Of a stretch of 48,989 bases of DNA, positions 1 through 7,235 are shown piece by piece. How positions within the stretch are numbered: position 1 is the first letter of the stretch; the number at the start of each line of letters is the position of its first letter. The position numbers and the translations under genes were made by a program. The notes beneath the pieces were generated by a model. It did no database searches and was not told the origin of the DNA. It worked only from the letters and a program-made list of their open reading frames with translations. Source of the DNA: SIG672 sp045535095 (GTDB lineage Bacteria > Bacillota > Clostridia > Oscillospirales > CAG-272); the NCBI GenBank assembly GCA_045535095.1, contig JAZSKY010000058.1, positions 1-48,989 on the forward strand. Direction: 5' to 3'.

Positions 1-32
1 AGCCTCTTTTAGTTTACAGTTTAGAGTTATGA

Positions 33-170
33 ATTTGACTTCGTCAAATGTTATGATATGATTACCAACAAGTTTAACTGCACCGAAGGTGCATCATAAC
101 TACACGAAGTGTATCTAAACTCATAACTTGCCGAAGGCAATCATAGTTGAGTTTTGCTGTGCAAAACTCA
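33..170. repeat. Array of five mini-hairpins downstream of guaA
   Basis: Five short perfect inverted repeats lie in 138 bases: 33-49 (7-bp stem, TTC loop), 79-93 (6 bp, GAA), 101-113 (5 bp, GAA), 128-140 (5 bp, GAA) and 148-170 (10 bp, TGT loop). The stems differ in sequence, while the spacers share ATCATAAC-like words. The last hairpin overlaps the guaA stop codon, so the array would be transcribed as the 3' UTR of guaA. Similar arrays occur at 6215-6371 and 7097-7230. Function unknown. Confidence 0.75.
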
Positions 171-1457
171 CTCCCACTCAATTGTCCCAATCGGTTTTGG
201 AGTTAAGTCTAAGCATACTCTATTGATGCCGTCAACTTCTTTTGTAATACGGTCGGTAATTTTATGAAGCACGGCATAAGGGATTTCTTCGATAGTTGCG
301 CTCATAGCGTCGGTGGTATTTACCGCGCGAATGATAGCGGGCCATCCCTCATATCTGCTTTCGTTCTTGACGCCGACGCTCTTGATGTCGGGGATCGCAA
401 CGAAATACTGCCATACCTTTTCTGCAAGACCGCACTTGTCAAACTCGTCGCGGAGGATAGCGTCAGACTCGCGGACAGCCTCGAGACGGTCGCGAGTGAT
501 AGCACCGAGACAGCGAACTCCGAGTCCGGGACCGGGGAAGGGCTGACGGTAAACCATATTATCGGGAAGTCCGAGTGCCGCGCCGCAAGCACGAACCTCG
601 TCCTTAAAGAGCATCTTGAGAGGCTCAACAAGCTCGAACTGAAGGTCGTCGGGAAGTCCGCCGACGTTGTGGTGAGCCTTGACTGCCTTTGCGGTCTTTG
701 TGCCGCTTTCGATTATGTCGGGATAGATAGTACCCTGCGCAAGGAAGGAGATTCCGTCAAGCTTTCTCGCCTCTTCCTCGAACACGCGTATGAACTCTGC
801 GCCGATGATCTTTCTCTTCTGTTCGGAGTCGGAGACACCTGCGAGCTTATCGAGGAAGCGGTCGGTAGCGTCAACGTAAACGAGATTTGCGCCAAGCTCC
901 TTGCCGAACACCTCAACTACCTGCTCGGGCTCGCCCTTGCGAAGGAGACCGTGATTTACGTGAACGCAGGTGAGTCTGTCGCCGATAGCCTTGATGAGAA
1001 GTGCCGCAACCACCGAGGAATCCACGCCACCCGAAAGAGCGAGAAGAACCTTTCCGTCTCCGACCTGTCTGCGAACGAGCTCGATCTGGTCGTTTATAAA
1101 GTTCTCCATATTCCAGTTTGCATCTGCCTTGCAGGTGTCAAAAATGAATTTCGAGAGAAGCGCCTTTCTTTCGTCCTCGGACTCGGGGAGCTTTTCTGCG
1201 CCCTTGTGGTCGAAGGCAATAGTCGGAATGCCTGACGAATATATCGCCTCGGATGCGTCGATGGAGACACCGTCAACAACTCTGTTGACGCCGCCGCTTA
1301 AAATGATACCCTTGATGTTGGGGAGAGCCTCGAGAGCCTCCTTTGTGATGTCGTGGGGGTGGATTTCGGAATAGACGCCGAGTGCGCGTATCTCGCGCGC
1401 AAGGGACGCGTTTTCTTTACTTCCGAGGTCAATGATAAGAATCATATCCTGCTGCAT
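168..1457 (-). CDS. guaA: GMP synthase with truncated glutaminase domain
   Basis: Converts XMP to GMP with ATP and ammonia in purine biosynthesis. The ATP-pyrophosphatase half is intact: PP-loop SGGVDSS at residues 142-148, and a full C-terminal dimerisation domain with PFPGPGLGVR and the usual ending PKPIGTIEWE. At 429 aa it is about 90 residues shorter than typical GuaA (about 510-525 aa). The loss is inside the N-terminal class I glutamine amidotransferase domain. The opening (LIIDLGS, GVYSEI, GIILSGG) is recognisable, but where the nucleophile motif G-x-C-x-G should be there is IAFDHKG, and the part with the His-x-Glu pair is missing. It therefore probably uses free ammonia or a separate glutaminase. 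Start ATG 1457 is preceded by AAAGGAC. The gene stands alone, and its stop lies in a hairpin array. Confidence 0.93.
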   Translation of the reverse strand: MQQDMILIIDLGSKENASLAREIRALGVYSEIHPHDITKEALEALPNIKGIILSGGVNRVVDGVSIDASEAIYSSGIPTIAFDHKGAEKLPESEDERKALLSKFIFDTCKADANWNMENFINDQIELVRRQVGDGKVLLALSGGVDSSVVAALLIKAIGDRLTCVHVNHGLLRKGEPEQVVEVFGKELGANLVYVDATDRFLDKLAGVSDSEQKRKIIGAEFIRVFEEEARKLDGISFLAQGTIYPDIIESGTKTAKAVKAHHNVGGLPDDLQFELVEPLKMLFKDEVRACGAALGLPDNMVYRQPFPGPGLGVRCLGAITRDRLEAVRESDAILRDEFDKCGLAEKVWQYFVAIPDIKSVGVKNESRYEGWPAIIRAVNTTDAMSATIEEIPYAVLHKITDRITKEVDGINRVCLDLTPKPIGTIEWE

Positions 1458-1475
1458 AAAAATAGTCCTTTCTTT

Positions 1476-1488
1476 CCGACTTTGTCGG
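1476..1488. repeat. Mini-hairpin upstream of guaA
   Basis: CCGAC-TTT-GTCGG forms a 5-bp stem with a 3-base loop in the guaA leader (1458-1598). A second, imperfect CCGACC/GGCCGA repeat lies at 1514-1529. These resemble the stem-loops in the arrays elsewhere in the window. No purine riboswitch core was recognised in this leader. Confidence 0.4.
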
Positions 1489-1598
1489 GTTTTGTGGTCT
1501 TGGTTTATGAAATCCGACCTTTCGGCCGATGATTTTTGTGGCTTGGTGCTTTTTTGCGATCTTTGGTAATATAAATAGAACAGTCAAGATCGAAAAAG

Positions 1599-2294
1599 GT
1601 GATAATTATTAGTATTTTTTCAAAATATGACGGAAAACTCTTGAATTTCAGAAAAAATTTAGCGAGAATCTTCCGGGGACGCAGGCGTCAGAATCCTTCC
1701 TTTCGCGCGGCGACCTCTCTTTTCTGTGCTATAACTCTCGTTTTATGTACGGCGGGAGTTTACAAGAGAGCCGAGCCGATAGCTCTCGGCGCGCTCGAGA
1801 CGGTTGTTGGCGCCCGTATCGAGGAGATAACCGTTCGCGCCGTGCGTGACGCACTTGCGGAAAGCGGATACGTCTGGAGCGATTTTTGCAGTAAATCACT
1901 CGGAGACGACGGTAGCGTTGCCTCTGTCAGCGTAAGCACCGAAAAGGTCGGCGAGATGTGCGCTGACGTCGTGCAAAGGATCCTTAGTGAGATTAAAAGG
2001 GAAGGAAACGTCAAGATCCCCGTACCGCTCGGAAGCGTTATCGCGCCCCGTTATCTTTCGGGAAAGGGCCCGAGGATATACGTCCGCGCCGTACCGTACG
2101 TGTCGGTTTCGGCAAAGGCGGGAAGCGCCCTTTCAGAGGCGGGAATCAACCAGACCTTGCATCAGGTGACGATCACGGTCTCGTCTGACGTGCGGGCGAT
2201 ATGTATGCAAGGCTCGGTTTCGTTCCACAGAGAAAGCACGGTGCTTCTTGCCGAGTCGCTTATAGTCGGCAAGATACCGATAGTTTCGTCTTAA
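1599..2294 (+). CDS. yunB: Sporulation protein YunB-like
   Basis: Resembles YunB, a conserved sporulation protein of endospore formers whose biochemical role is not settled. There is a basic N-terminus, one membrane segment (about residues 40-58) and an outside domain. The family hallmarks are IPLGS-type (PVPLGSVIAPRYLSGKGPRI), the EAGINQTLHQ segment and the terminal ESLIVGKIP. Length (up to 231 aa) fits the family. The start is uncertain: GTG 1599 lies inside the AAAGGTGAT stretch and so lacks its own ribosome binding site. In-frame TTG 1641 has GGA at good spacing and would give 217 aa. The stop overlaps the cimA stop tail to tail. Confidence 0.8.
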   Translation: MIIISIFSKYDGKLLNFRKNLARIFRGRRRQNPSFRAATSLFCAITLVLCTAGVYKRAEPIALGALETVVGARIEEITVRAVRDALAESGYVWSDFCSKSLGDDGSVASVSVSTEKVGEMCADVVQRILSEIKREGNVKIPVPLGSVIAPRYLSGKGPRIYVRAVPYVSVSAKAGSALSEAGINQTLHQVTITVSSDVRAICMQGSVSFHRESTVLLAESLIVGKIPIVSS

Positions 2295-3871
2295 ATTTCC
2301 TTTGAGAGGAAATATTCGTACGAATCAACGAGAGCGATAAAGCTCGCCTCGATTATGTCACACGAAACGCCGATAGTCGTAAAGGACGAATTCTTATCGG
2401 ACGAATCTATAAGAACTCTGACCTTGGAGTCGGTGTTCTTGCCGAGATCGACAACGCGCACCTTATAGTCGTTTAGGTGCATACTGTCAACCTGAGGATA
2501 GAAGGCGAGAAGCGCCTTTCGAAGCGCTCCGTCAAGTGCGTTGATCGGACCGTTTCCGTCGGCGCACGAAAGCTCGGTCTTGCCCGAAACCTCGATCTTT
2601 ATCATTGCGCTCGACTGCTGCTCGCCGTCGGGAGCAGGGAAATCGTCGCTCGACTTGTACATTATGACCTTAAAGGGCGATTTCCAGAGACCAAGCTCCT
2701 TTTTAACGAGAAGCTCAAAGCTTTCCTTTGCGCCCTCGTACTGATAGCCCTCAAACTCGCGTTCCTTGAGCTTTGCGGTTATAAATTCAACCTCGGGAGA
2801 GGACTTTTCAAGTCCGGGGATCATTCTCTCAAGCTCAGAAAGGACTGCGCTTCTGCCCGACATCTCGCTGACGAGGTATCTGCGCGAGTTTCCGACCGCC
2901 TCGGGAGAGACGTGCTCGAAGGAGGAGGGGTCCTTTATCACCGCATCGACGTGCATTCCGCCCTTGTGAGCGAATGCGCTCTTGCCGACGTACGGGTGAT
3001 TGTGTCTTAAACGAATATTGGATATTTCAGCGATCTGTCTCGCTGTAAAACGCAGCTTTTTGAGATCTGCCGAGCAGTCTGCGTGGCATTTGAGCATAAG
3101 CCCGGGAATTATAGAGGAAAGGTCTGCGTTTCCGCAACGCTCTCCGTAGCCGATAAAGGTTCCCTGAACCTGACACGCACCCGAAAGGATAGCCGCTATC
3201 GAGCTTGCGACCGCGCATCCGCAGTCGTCGTGACAATGAATAGAGAGCTTTGCGTCGGGGAGTGCGATCTTCACCTCGGAGACTATGCGCGAGATCTCGT
3301 GCGGAAGTGTTCCTCCGTTGGTGTCGCAGAGAACGAGAGTGTCCGCGCCTGCCGAGAGGGCTGCCTTCAGACATTCAAGCGCGTAGGCGCTGTCCTCGAT
3401 ATATCCGTCAAAGAAATGCTCTGCGTCGAGAATGACCTCTTTGCCGTTAGATTTCAGATATTCAACGCTTTTTGCGATGTTTTCGACGTTCTTTTCGCAG
3501 GGGATCTTGAGTATATCAACGACCTGCGATTTTCTGCTTTTGGCAACTATTGCGACCGCCTCGGTCTCGGCTCTGAGAAGAGCGGAGATCGCCGGATCAT
3601 TTTCAGTGTCGTCGGTCTTTGCGGTGCTTCCGAACGCTACGAGACGGGCATTTTTCAGCTTTAATCCCTTGATCTCATCGAAAAGGGTCATATCCTTGGG
3701 ATTTGAATAGGGATTTCCTGCTTCTATGTAGTTAGCGCCAAATTCATCGAGAAGCTTTATTATTTTCTTTTTGTCGCTGACAGAGAAGGAGATACCCTCA
3801 CTCTGTGCGCCGTCACGGAGTGTGGAATCGTATATTTCGATCTGTCCGATGCGGTTTGCTTTTTCGTTCAT
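2291..3871 (-). CDS. cimA: (R)-citramalate synthase
   Basis: Condenses pyruvate and acetyl-CoA to citramalate, giving 2-oxobutyrate for isoleucine without threonine. It is a DRE-TIM metallolyase. YDSTLRDGAQSEG at about residues 14-26 holds the catalytic Arg-Asp, and the metal ligand motif HCHDDCG is at about 213-219. GTFIGYGERCGNADL is typical of CimA/LeuA, and the C-terminal half is a LeuA-type allosteric domain. At 526 aa it matches the long CimA family better than 2-isopropylmalate synthase. It is the last gene of the operon fabG-like > ogg > cimA: its ATG overlaps the ogg stop by 4 bases. The 3' end overlaps yunB by 4 bases, leaving no room for a terminator. Confidence 0.92.
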   Translation of the reverse strand: MNEKANRIGQIEIYDSTLRDGAQSEGISFSVSDKKKIIKLLDEFGANYIEAGNPYSNPKDMTLFDEIKGLKLKNARLVAFGSTAKTDDTENDPAISALLRAETEAVAIVAKSRKSQVVDILKIPCEKNVENIAKSVEYLKSNGKEVILDAEHFFDGYIEDSAYALECLKAALSAGADTLVLCDTNGGTLPHEISRIVSEVKIALPDAKLSIHCHDDCGCAVASSIAAILSGACQVQGTFIGYGERCGNADLSSIIPGLMLKCHADCSADLKKLRFTARQIAEISNIRLRHNHPYVGKSAFAHKGGMHVDAVIKDPSSFEHVSPEAVGNSRRYLVSEMSGRSAVLSELERMIPGLEKSSPEVEFITAKLKEREFEGYQYEGAKESFELLVKKELGLWKSPFKVIMYKSSDDFPAPDGEQQSSAMIKIEVSGKTELSCADGNGPINALDGALRKALLAFYPQVDSMHLNDYKVRVVDLGKNTDSKVRVLIDSSDKNSSFTTIGVSCDIIEASFIALVDSYEYFLSKEI

Positions 3872-4731
3872 AGCTCTTTTCCTTTGTTTTCACCGATATT
3901 TTGCCATCTCTCGTAGTAAAAAAGGTATTGCTGTGCGATTCCTGCGCTGCTGCCGAATGATTTTATATCGAAGCCGTTTGGGTAGTATTTCGCAAATACC
4001 TTTTTGACCCATACGTCAACGGGGAATGCGTCTGTTTTATCAAAGCCGAAAAGCAGGGCGCAGGACGCCACCTTCGGGCCGACTCCCTTTATTTTGAGAA
4101 GCTCTTTTTCGGCTTCCTCTGTCGAAAGGGCTGCTGTTTTTTTTAGGTCTATTTCACCCGATGCGACCTTTTTTGCCGCATCTGATATGTATTTTGCGCG
4201 AAATCCTGTTTTCAGAGCGAAGATCTCGTCCTCGCTTGCCTTGGCAAGTGCCTCTGCGCTCGGGAAGGAATAGAGGGTCCTCCCTTTGTGCTCAAAGCTC
4301 TCGCCGCAGCCCTCGGAAAGCGCGGATACTATCTTCTTTATTCTCGGAATATTGTTGTTTTGCGATATTATGAAGGAGCAAAGCGCCTCCCACGGATCCT
4401 GACGGAGAATTCTTATTCCTTTTCCGTACTCTGCCGCGCGCCTTAGCACCTCGTCGTCTCCGAGAGCAAAATATCCGTTTATCTCGGAATACTCGCAGTC
4501 GAGCGCGAGATAATGCTTCCAGATGTCCTCAAACTCGGAAAGAGTGCAGTTTATCTCGATTTTGTCGCCCTTTTGTCTGAGACGAAGAAACCTTCCGTAT
4601 GCAACTCCCTCGACGGTAAAATCGTCCACACGCTCAAAGCGGAAGGTCTGACCGCAGTCGAAGGTCTGGAATATATCAAAGAATTCGGCGTTTTCTATTT
4701 CGATAGATCCGCCGCGCTCGTTTATACGCAT
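3868..4731 (-). CDS. ogg: 8-oxoguanine DNA glycosylase/AP lyase (OGG1 type)
   Basis: Removes 8-oxoguanine from DNA and nicks the abasic site. The helix-hairpin-helix is at residues 212-223 (LLKIKGVGPKVA), with catalytic Lys220 and the conserved catalytic Asp239 in PVDVW. The N-terminal OGG domain has DCGQTFRF, and SQNNNIPRI near 123-131 is the usual N-N-N motif. At 287 aa the length fits clostridial and archaeal OGG1-like enzymes. It is the middle gene of a three-gene operon, with cimA overlapping its stop. The link between the operon genes looks like co-transcription rather than a shared pathway. Confidence 0.9.
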   Translation of the reverse strand: MRINERGGSIEIENAEFFDIFQTFDCGQTFRFERVDDFTVEGVAYGRFLRLRQKGDKIEINCTLSEFEDIWKHYLALDCEYSEINGYFALGDDEVLRRAAEYGKGIRILRQDPWEALCSFIISQNNNIPRIKKIVSALSEGCGESFEHKGRTLYSFPSAEALAKASEDEIFALKTGFRAKYISDAAKKVASGEIDLKKTAALSTEEAEKELLKIKGVGPKVASCALLFGFDKTDAFPVDVWVKKVFAKYYPNGFDIKSFGSSAGIAQQYLFYYERWQNIGENKGKEL

Positions 4732-4762
4732 AAGAAATTATCCTTTCGCGATTATTTCGCGC

Positions 4763-5503
4763 TTATATTAAAAGTCCGCCGTTTACGGAAAGCACCTGAC
4801 CTGTTACAAACGAGGATTCGTCTGACGCAAGGAAATATACCGCGTTTGCAACATCGTTTGCAGATGCGTTTTTGCAAAGAGGGGTTTCCTCTGCAAGAGA
4901 GTCGAGAGTCTCTCTGCCGAGAGATGCTACCATATCGGTCTCAACAACACCGGGCGCAACACAGTTTACGCGTATTCCCGACGGACCCACCTCCTTGGCG
5001 AGCGCCTTCGTCATACCGATAAGAGACGCCTTGGACGCCGAGTAGATGACCTCGCAGGAGCCTCCCGTCTGTCCCCACATCGAGGAGATGATTATAATGT
5101 TTCCCCTCTTGTTTGCTATCATATCGGGGAGGAATTTCTTTATCACAAGGAATGCGCCCTTGACGTTCGTGTCCATCACTCTGTCATATTCGTCCTCGCT
5201 GACGTCCTGAAAAAGCGAGTAGGAGGCAACGCCTGCGTTTATAACGAGGGTGTCAACGAAGCCGCCGTCAGATCTCACCTTGCTGTAAAGCGAGTCAACC
5301 TGCGCGGCGCTTGATACGTCCGCTTTTACAGAAAGAGAGGCGGGCGCGCCGAGAGAAAGACATTTTTTCACAACTTCGTTTGCCTTATCGTCGCTCTTTG
5401 CATAGTTTACGACCACCGAAAAGCCGCTTTTGGCAAATCTCTCGGCACACGCCGCTCCGATTCCACGCGATGCGCCCGTTATAAGGACTCTTCTCTCGCT
5501 CAT
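4763..5503 (-). CDS. SDR family 3-oxoacyl-ACP reductase-like
   Basis: NAD(P)-dependent short-chain dehydrogenase of the FabG type. From the chosen start the nucleotide-binding TGASRGIG is at residues 9-16, NAG at 89-91, and the catalytic tetrad is Asn113, Ser141, Tyr154 and Lys158 (YSASK). The end, TGQVLSVNGGLLI, is typical of FabG. The start is ATG 5503 (MSERRVL) with AAGGGAG at good spacing. The upstream in-frame TTG at 5521 has no such site. It is not beside other fatty acid genes, so it may be a FabG paralogue with another substrate. First gene of the operon with ogg (31-base gap) and cimA. Confidence 0.85.
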   Translation of the reverse strand: MSERRVLITGASRGIGAACAERFAKSGFSVVVNYAKSDDKANEVVKKCLSLGAPASLSVKADVSSAAQVDSLYSKVRSDGGFVDTLVINAGVASYSLFQDVSEDEYDRVMDTNVKGAFLVIKKFLPDMIANKRGNIIIISSMWGQTGGSCEVIYSASKASLIGMTKALAKEVGPSGIRVNCVAPGVVETDMVASLGRETLDSLAEETPLCKNASANDVANAVYFLASDESSFVTGQVLSVNGGLLI

Positions 5504-5658
5504 TCTGACACTCCCTTTCAAAATTTCTACAATATTATAAAAGATATTTTATCACAAAATGCGCCCGATTACAACAAGGAGACGCGATTTTTTTGACGAT
5601 TTTTTGCCCTTTTGATTAAAAATTTTTGTAAAAATTGCATTTTATACCCGCATCGCAG

Positions 5659-5687
5659 TTGCAAAAGGCGTTTTTATGTGCTATAAT
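5659..5687 (+). promoter_or_regulatory. SigA-type promoter for the DUF1292-like gene
   Basis: TTGCAA at 5659-5664 and TATAAT at 5682-5687, 17-base spacer, 33 bases upstream of the ATG at 5720. Confidence 0.65.
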
Positions 5688-5719
5688 CTTCTCATAGAAG
5701 ATTATTCGGAGGACGAAAA

Positions 5720-6157
5720 ATGATAATCAATATTGACGATATATTCGATAAATTCACCGATGACGAGTACTGGGAGCCGATCGAGTTTATAAATCACCGC
5801 CGCGAGATGCTTCGCTTTGAGAAGGTTGCGATCGTTGAATACGAGGGTGAAAGATACGCATATCTCTACGAGATAGACGATGACGACCAGCATATAACCA
5901 GCTTTCCTGCGGTAGTCCATTTCGGCGAGGAGGACGGCGACAGGTTCGTTGATTTCGTCACCGACAAGAATCTTATCGAGGACGTAGCGTACGAGGTGCT
6001 AACCCTTCGCCGCGTTGAAGATCCCGACGAGGTCGATCTTATGTACGAAAACGCAAACTTCGAGGAGTACGACGAGGATGCGGAATTTGACGAGGATTTC
6101 GACGAGGACGATTTCGACGAAGAGGAAGAGGACTACGACGAGGACGAGGATTATTAA
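5720..6157 (+). CDS. DUF1292-like acidic protein
   Basis: 145 aa, cytosolic. The core at about residues 30-75 (VAIVEYEGERYAYLYEIDDDDQ) resembles DUF1292 proteins, small acidic Firmicute proteins of unknown function, with the E-Y-x-G-x-x-Y-A pattern. The last third (about 110-145) is almost only Asp, Glu, Phe and Tyr and is probably disordered. It has its own promoter, a good ribosome binding site (CGGAGGACGAAAAATG) and a terminator right after it. The assignment rests on a short motif. The acidic tail cannot support homology by itself. Confidence 0.7.
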   Translation: MIINIDDIFDKFTDDEYWEPIEFINHRREMLRFEKVAIVEYEGERYAYLYEIDDDDQHITSFPAVVHFGEEDGDRFVDFVTDKNLIEDVAYEVLTLRRVEDPDEVDLMYENANFEEYDEDAEFDEDFDEDDFDEEEEDYDEDEDY

Positions 6158-6178
6158 GAATAATAAAAAACGACGGCT

Positions 6179-6211
6179 TGCCCAACTTCCCACAAGGAAG
6201 TTGGGCAGTTT
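6179..6211 (+). terminator. Rho-independent terminator after the DUF1292-like gene
   Basis: 12-bp perfect stem (6179-6190 with 6196-6207), loop CACAA, followed by GTTTTATT. Confidence 0.85.
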
Positions 6212-6214
6212 TAT

Positions 6215-6371
6215 TCGCCTGCGGCGAGTGATATTGCTTTGCAGTGATATTCGGCTTTCGCCGAGTGATATTCGCTACGCGAGTTTTGGAAGGCGAATAA
6301 AATATCACTGAAGCCGCAAGGCTTCAATATCACTATTGCGCCAGCAATAATATAACTCCAACGAAGTTGGA
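6215..6371. repeat. Mini-hairpin array between DUF1292-like and GNAT genes
   Basis: At least seven small stem-loops: 6215-6227 (TCGCC/GGCGA), 6233-6245, 6251-6264 (TCGGC/GCCGA), 6272-6282 (TCGC/GCGA), 6309-6326 (7 bp), 6334-6349 (6 bp) and 6357-6371 (TCCAAC/GTTGGA, GAA loop). Stems differ. Spacers repeat GTGATATT or TATCACT and later TATAACTC. The array fills the gap between a terminator and the GNAT promoter and holds no plausible ORF. Confidence 0.7.
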
Positions 6372-6380
6372 ATATAACTC

Positions 6381-6409
6381 TTGCTTTCTCTGCCGATTTG
6401 TGGTATAAT
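6381..6409 (+). promoter_or_regulatory. SigA-type promoter for the GNAT gene
   Basis: TTGCTT at 6381-6386, 17-base spacer, TATAAT at 6404-6409. The roughly 100-base leader to ATG 6513 contains a small palindrome CTTTGTA-A-TACAAAG. Confidence 0.6.
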
Positions 6410-6512
6410 GGGATTACATCGTAGGGCGGGGGCTTTGCCCTGTGACTTTGTAATACAAAGGCGAAACTGGCGATAAAATAGAACGATAAATAAGAATTTG
6501 CAGGTGTGTGTA

Positions 6513-6947
6513 ATGGATTTAAAATTAAGAGAATTAACTCTTAAAAATGAGATTTTGCAAGTATACGAGATTTACAAGCACTGTATGTTTATGCCGACCG
6601 AAGAAAAATTTAATAATAAAGTAGAGCTATTCTTAAATGATATTTTCGTAAAAATCTTTGCTTGTTTTGAACAAGACAAGATTGTGGGTGTTATGGTAGT
6701 TTCTTTTAAAGAGCAGAAGAACATTGAGATTATAGGTATTGCGGTAGATGTATCTGCTCGTGGTAAAGGTATTGGCTCTTATATGATAAATCAAGTTATA
6801 AATAATTATGGCTTGTTATCTGTATATGCTGAAACAGACAATGATGCCGTTGGGTTTTATCGGAAGAATGATTTCAATATTATGGGCTTCTCTGAAACCT
6901 ATGATGGCGCAAACATTGTCCGCTATAAATGTGAATTAACCAAATAA
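6513..6947 (+). CDS. GNAT family N-acetyltransferase
   Basis: 144 aa. The GNAT fold is shown by the acetyl-CoA loop VSARGKGIGSYMI (R/Q-x-x-G-x-G/A type), the preceding beta strand IEIIGIAVD, and the C-terminal YAETDNDAVGFYRKNDF segment typical of the last helix and strand. Substrate unknown. Start ATG 6513 has AGGTG at 6502-6506. Codon use is clearly more A/T-rich than in flanking housekeeping genes, and it sits between hairpin arrays, so it may have been acquired. It has its own promoter and terminator. Confidence 0.85.
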   Translation: MDLKLRELTLKNEILQVYEIYKHCMFMPTEEKFNNKVELFLNDIFVKIFACFEQDKIVGVMVVSFKEQKNIEIIGIAVDVSARGKGIGSYMINQVINNYGLLSVYAETDNDAVGFYRKNDFNIMGFSETYDGANIVRYKCELTK

Positions 6948-6978
6948 ACAAATTCCAATTTGTTAAGCAGAATAAACG

Positions 6979-7019
6979 AACCCCGGCAGACTTTTACAAT
7001 CTGTCGGGGTTATCTTTTT
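6979..7019 (+). terminator. Terminator after the GNAT gene
   Basis: 12-bp stem with one G-U pair (6979-6990 with 7000-7011), then ATCTTTTT. Confidence 0.85.
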
Positions 7020-7096
7020 GGTTTTCTGCGTATCAAATTTTCGCGCTAACGGACAGTCGAGGACGCCTGTCTCGGTTTAGATTTATAATCGTGCAT

Positions 7097-7230
7097 GTTT
7101 TGCGACAGCAAAACTGCTAAGCGACGGCTTCGCCGTCGGTTTTAGCGTTTGCGAAGCAAACCGTTAAGCGATTCCGAAGGAATCGGTTTGAGCGTTTACG
7201 AAGTAAACCGTAAATGACGGCTCCGCCGTC
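7097..7230. repeat. Periodic mini-hairpin array downstream of relA/spoT
   Basis: Six perfect stem-loops with centres about every 22-25 bases: 7097-7114 (GTTTTGC, loop GACA), 7122-7138 (CGACGGC, TTC), 7147-7161 (GTTTGC, GAA), 7169-7185 (CGATTCC, GAA), 7194-7208 (GTTTAC, GAA) and 7216-7230 (GACGGC, TCC). Stems differ; loop size and spacing are nearly constant. The array begins 5 bases past the relA/spoT stop and would form that mRNA's 3' end. Confidence 0.85.
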
Positions 7231-7235
7231 ATTTT

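Noticed and set aside
264..1235. Long plus-strand frame opposite guaA
   Set aside because: Shadow of guaA on the other strand; no ribosome site and no recognisable protein. The same holds for the long frames opposite recJ, relA, proS, the sugar operon and the GT4 gene.
1458..1598. Purine or PRPP/ppGpp riboswitch upstream of guaA
   Set aside because: Only two small hairpins are visible; no conserved core recognised.
6015..6311. Arg/Thr-rich frame overlapping the acidic tail of the DUF1292-like gene
   Set aside because: Frame-shifted reading of GAC/GAG codons and of the hairpin array.
7097..7230. Array resembling a CRISPR by its period
   Set aside because: The stems are not identical repeats, the units are 22-25 bases, and no cas genes are present.
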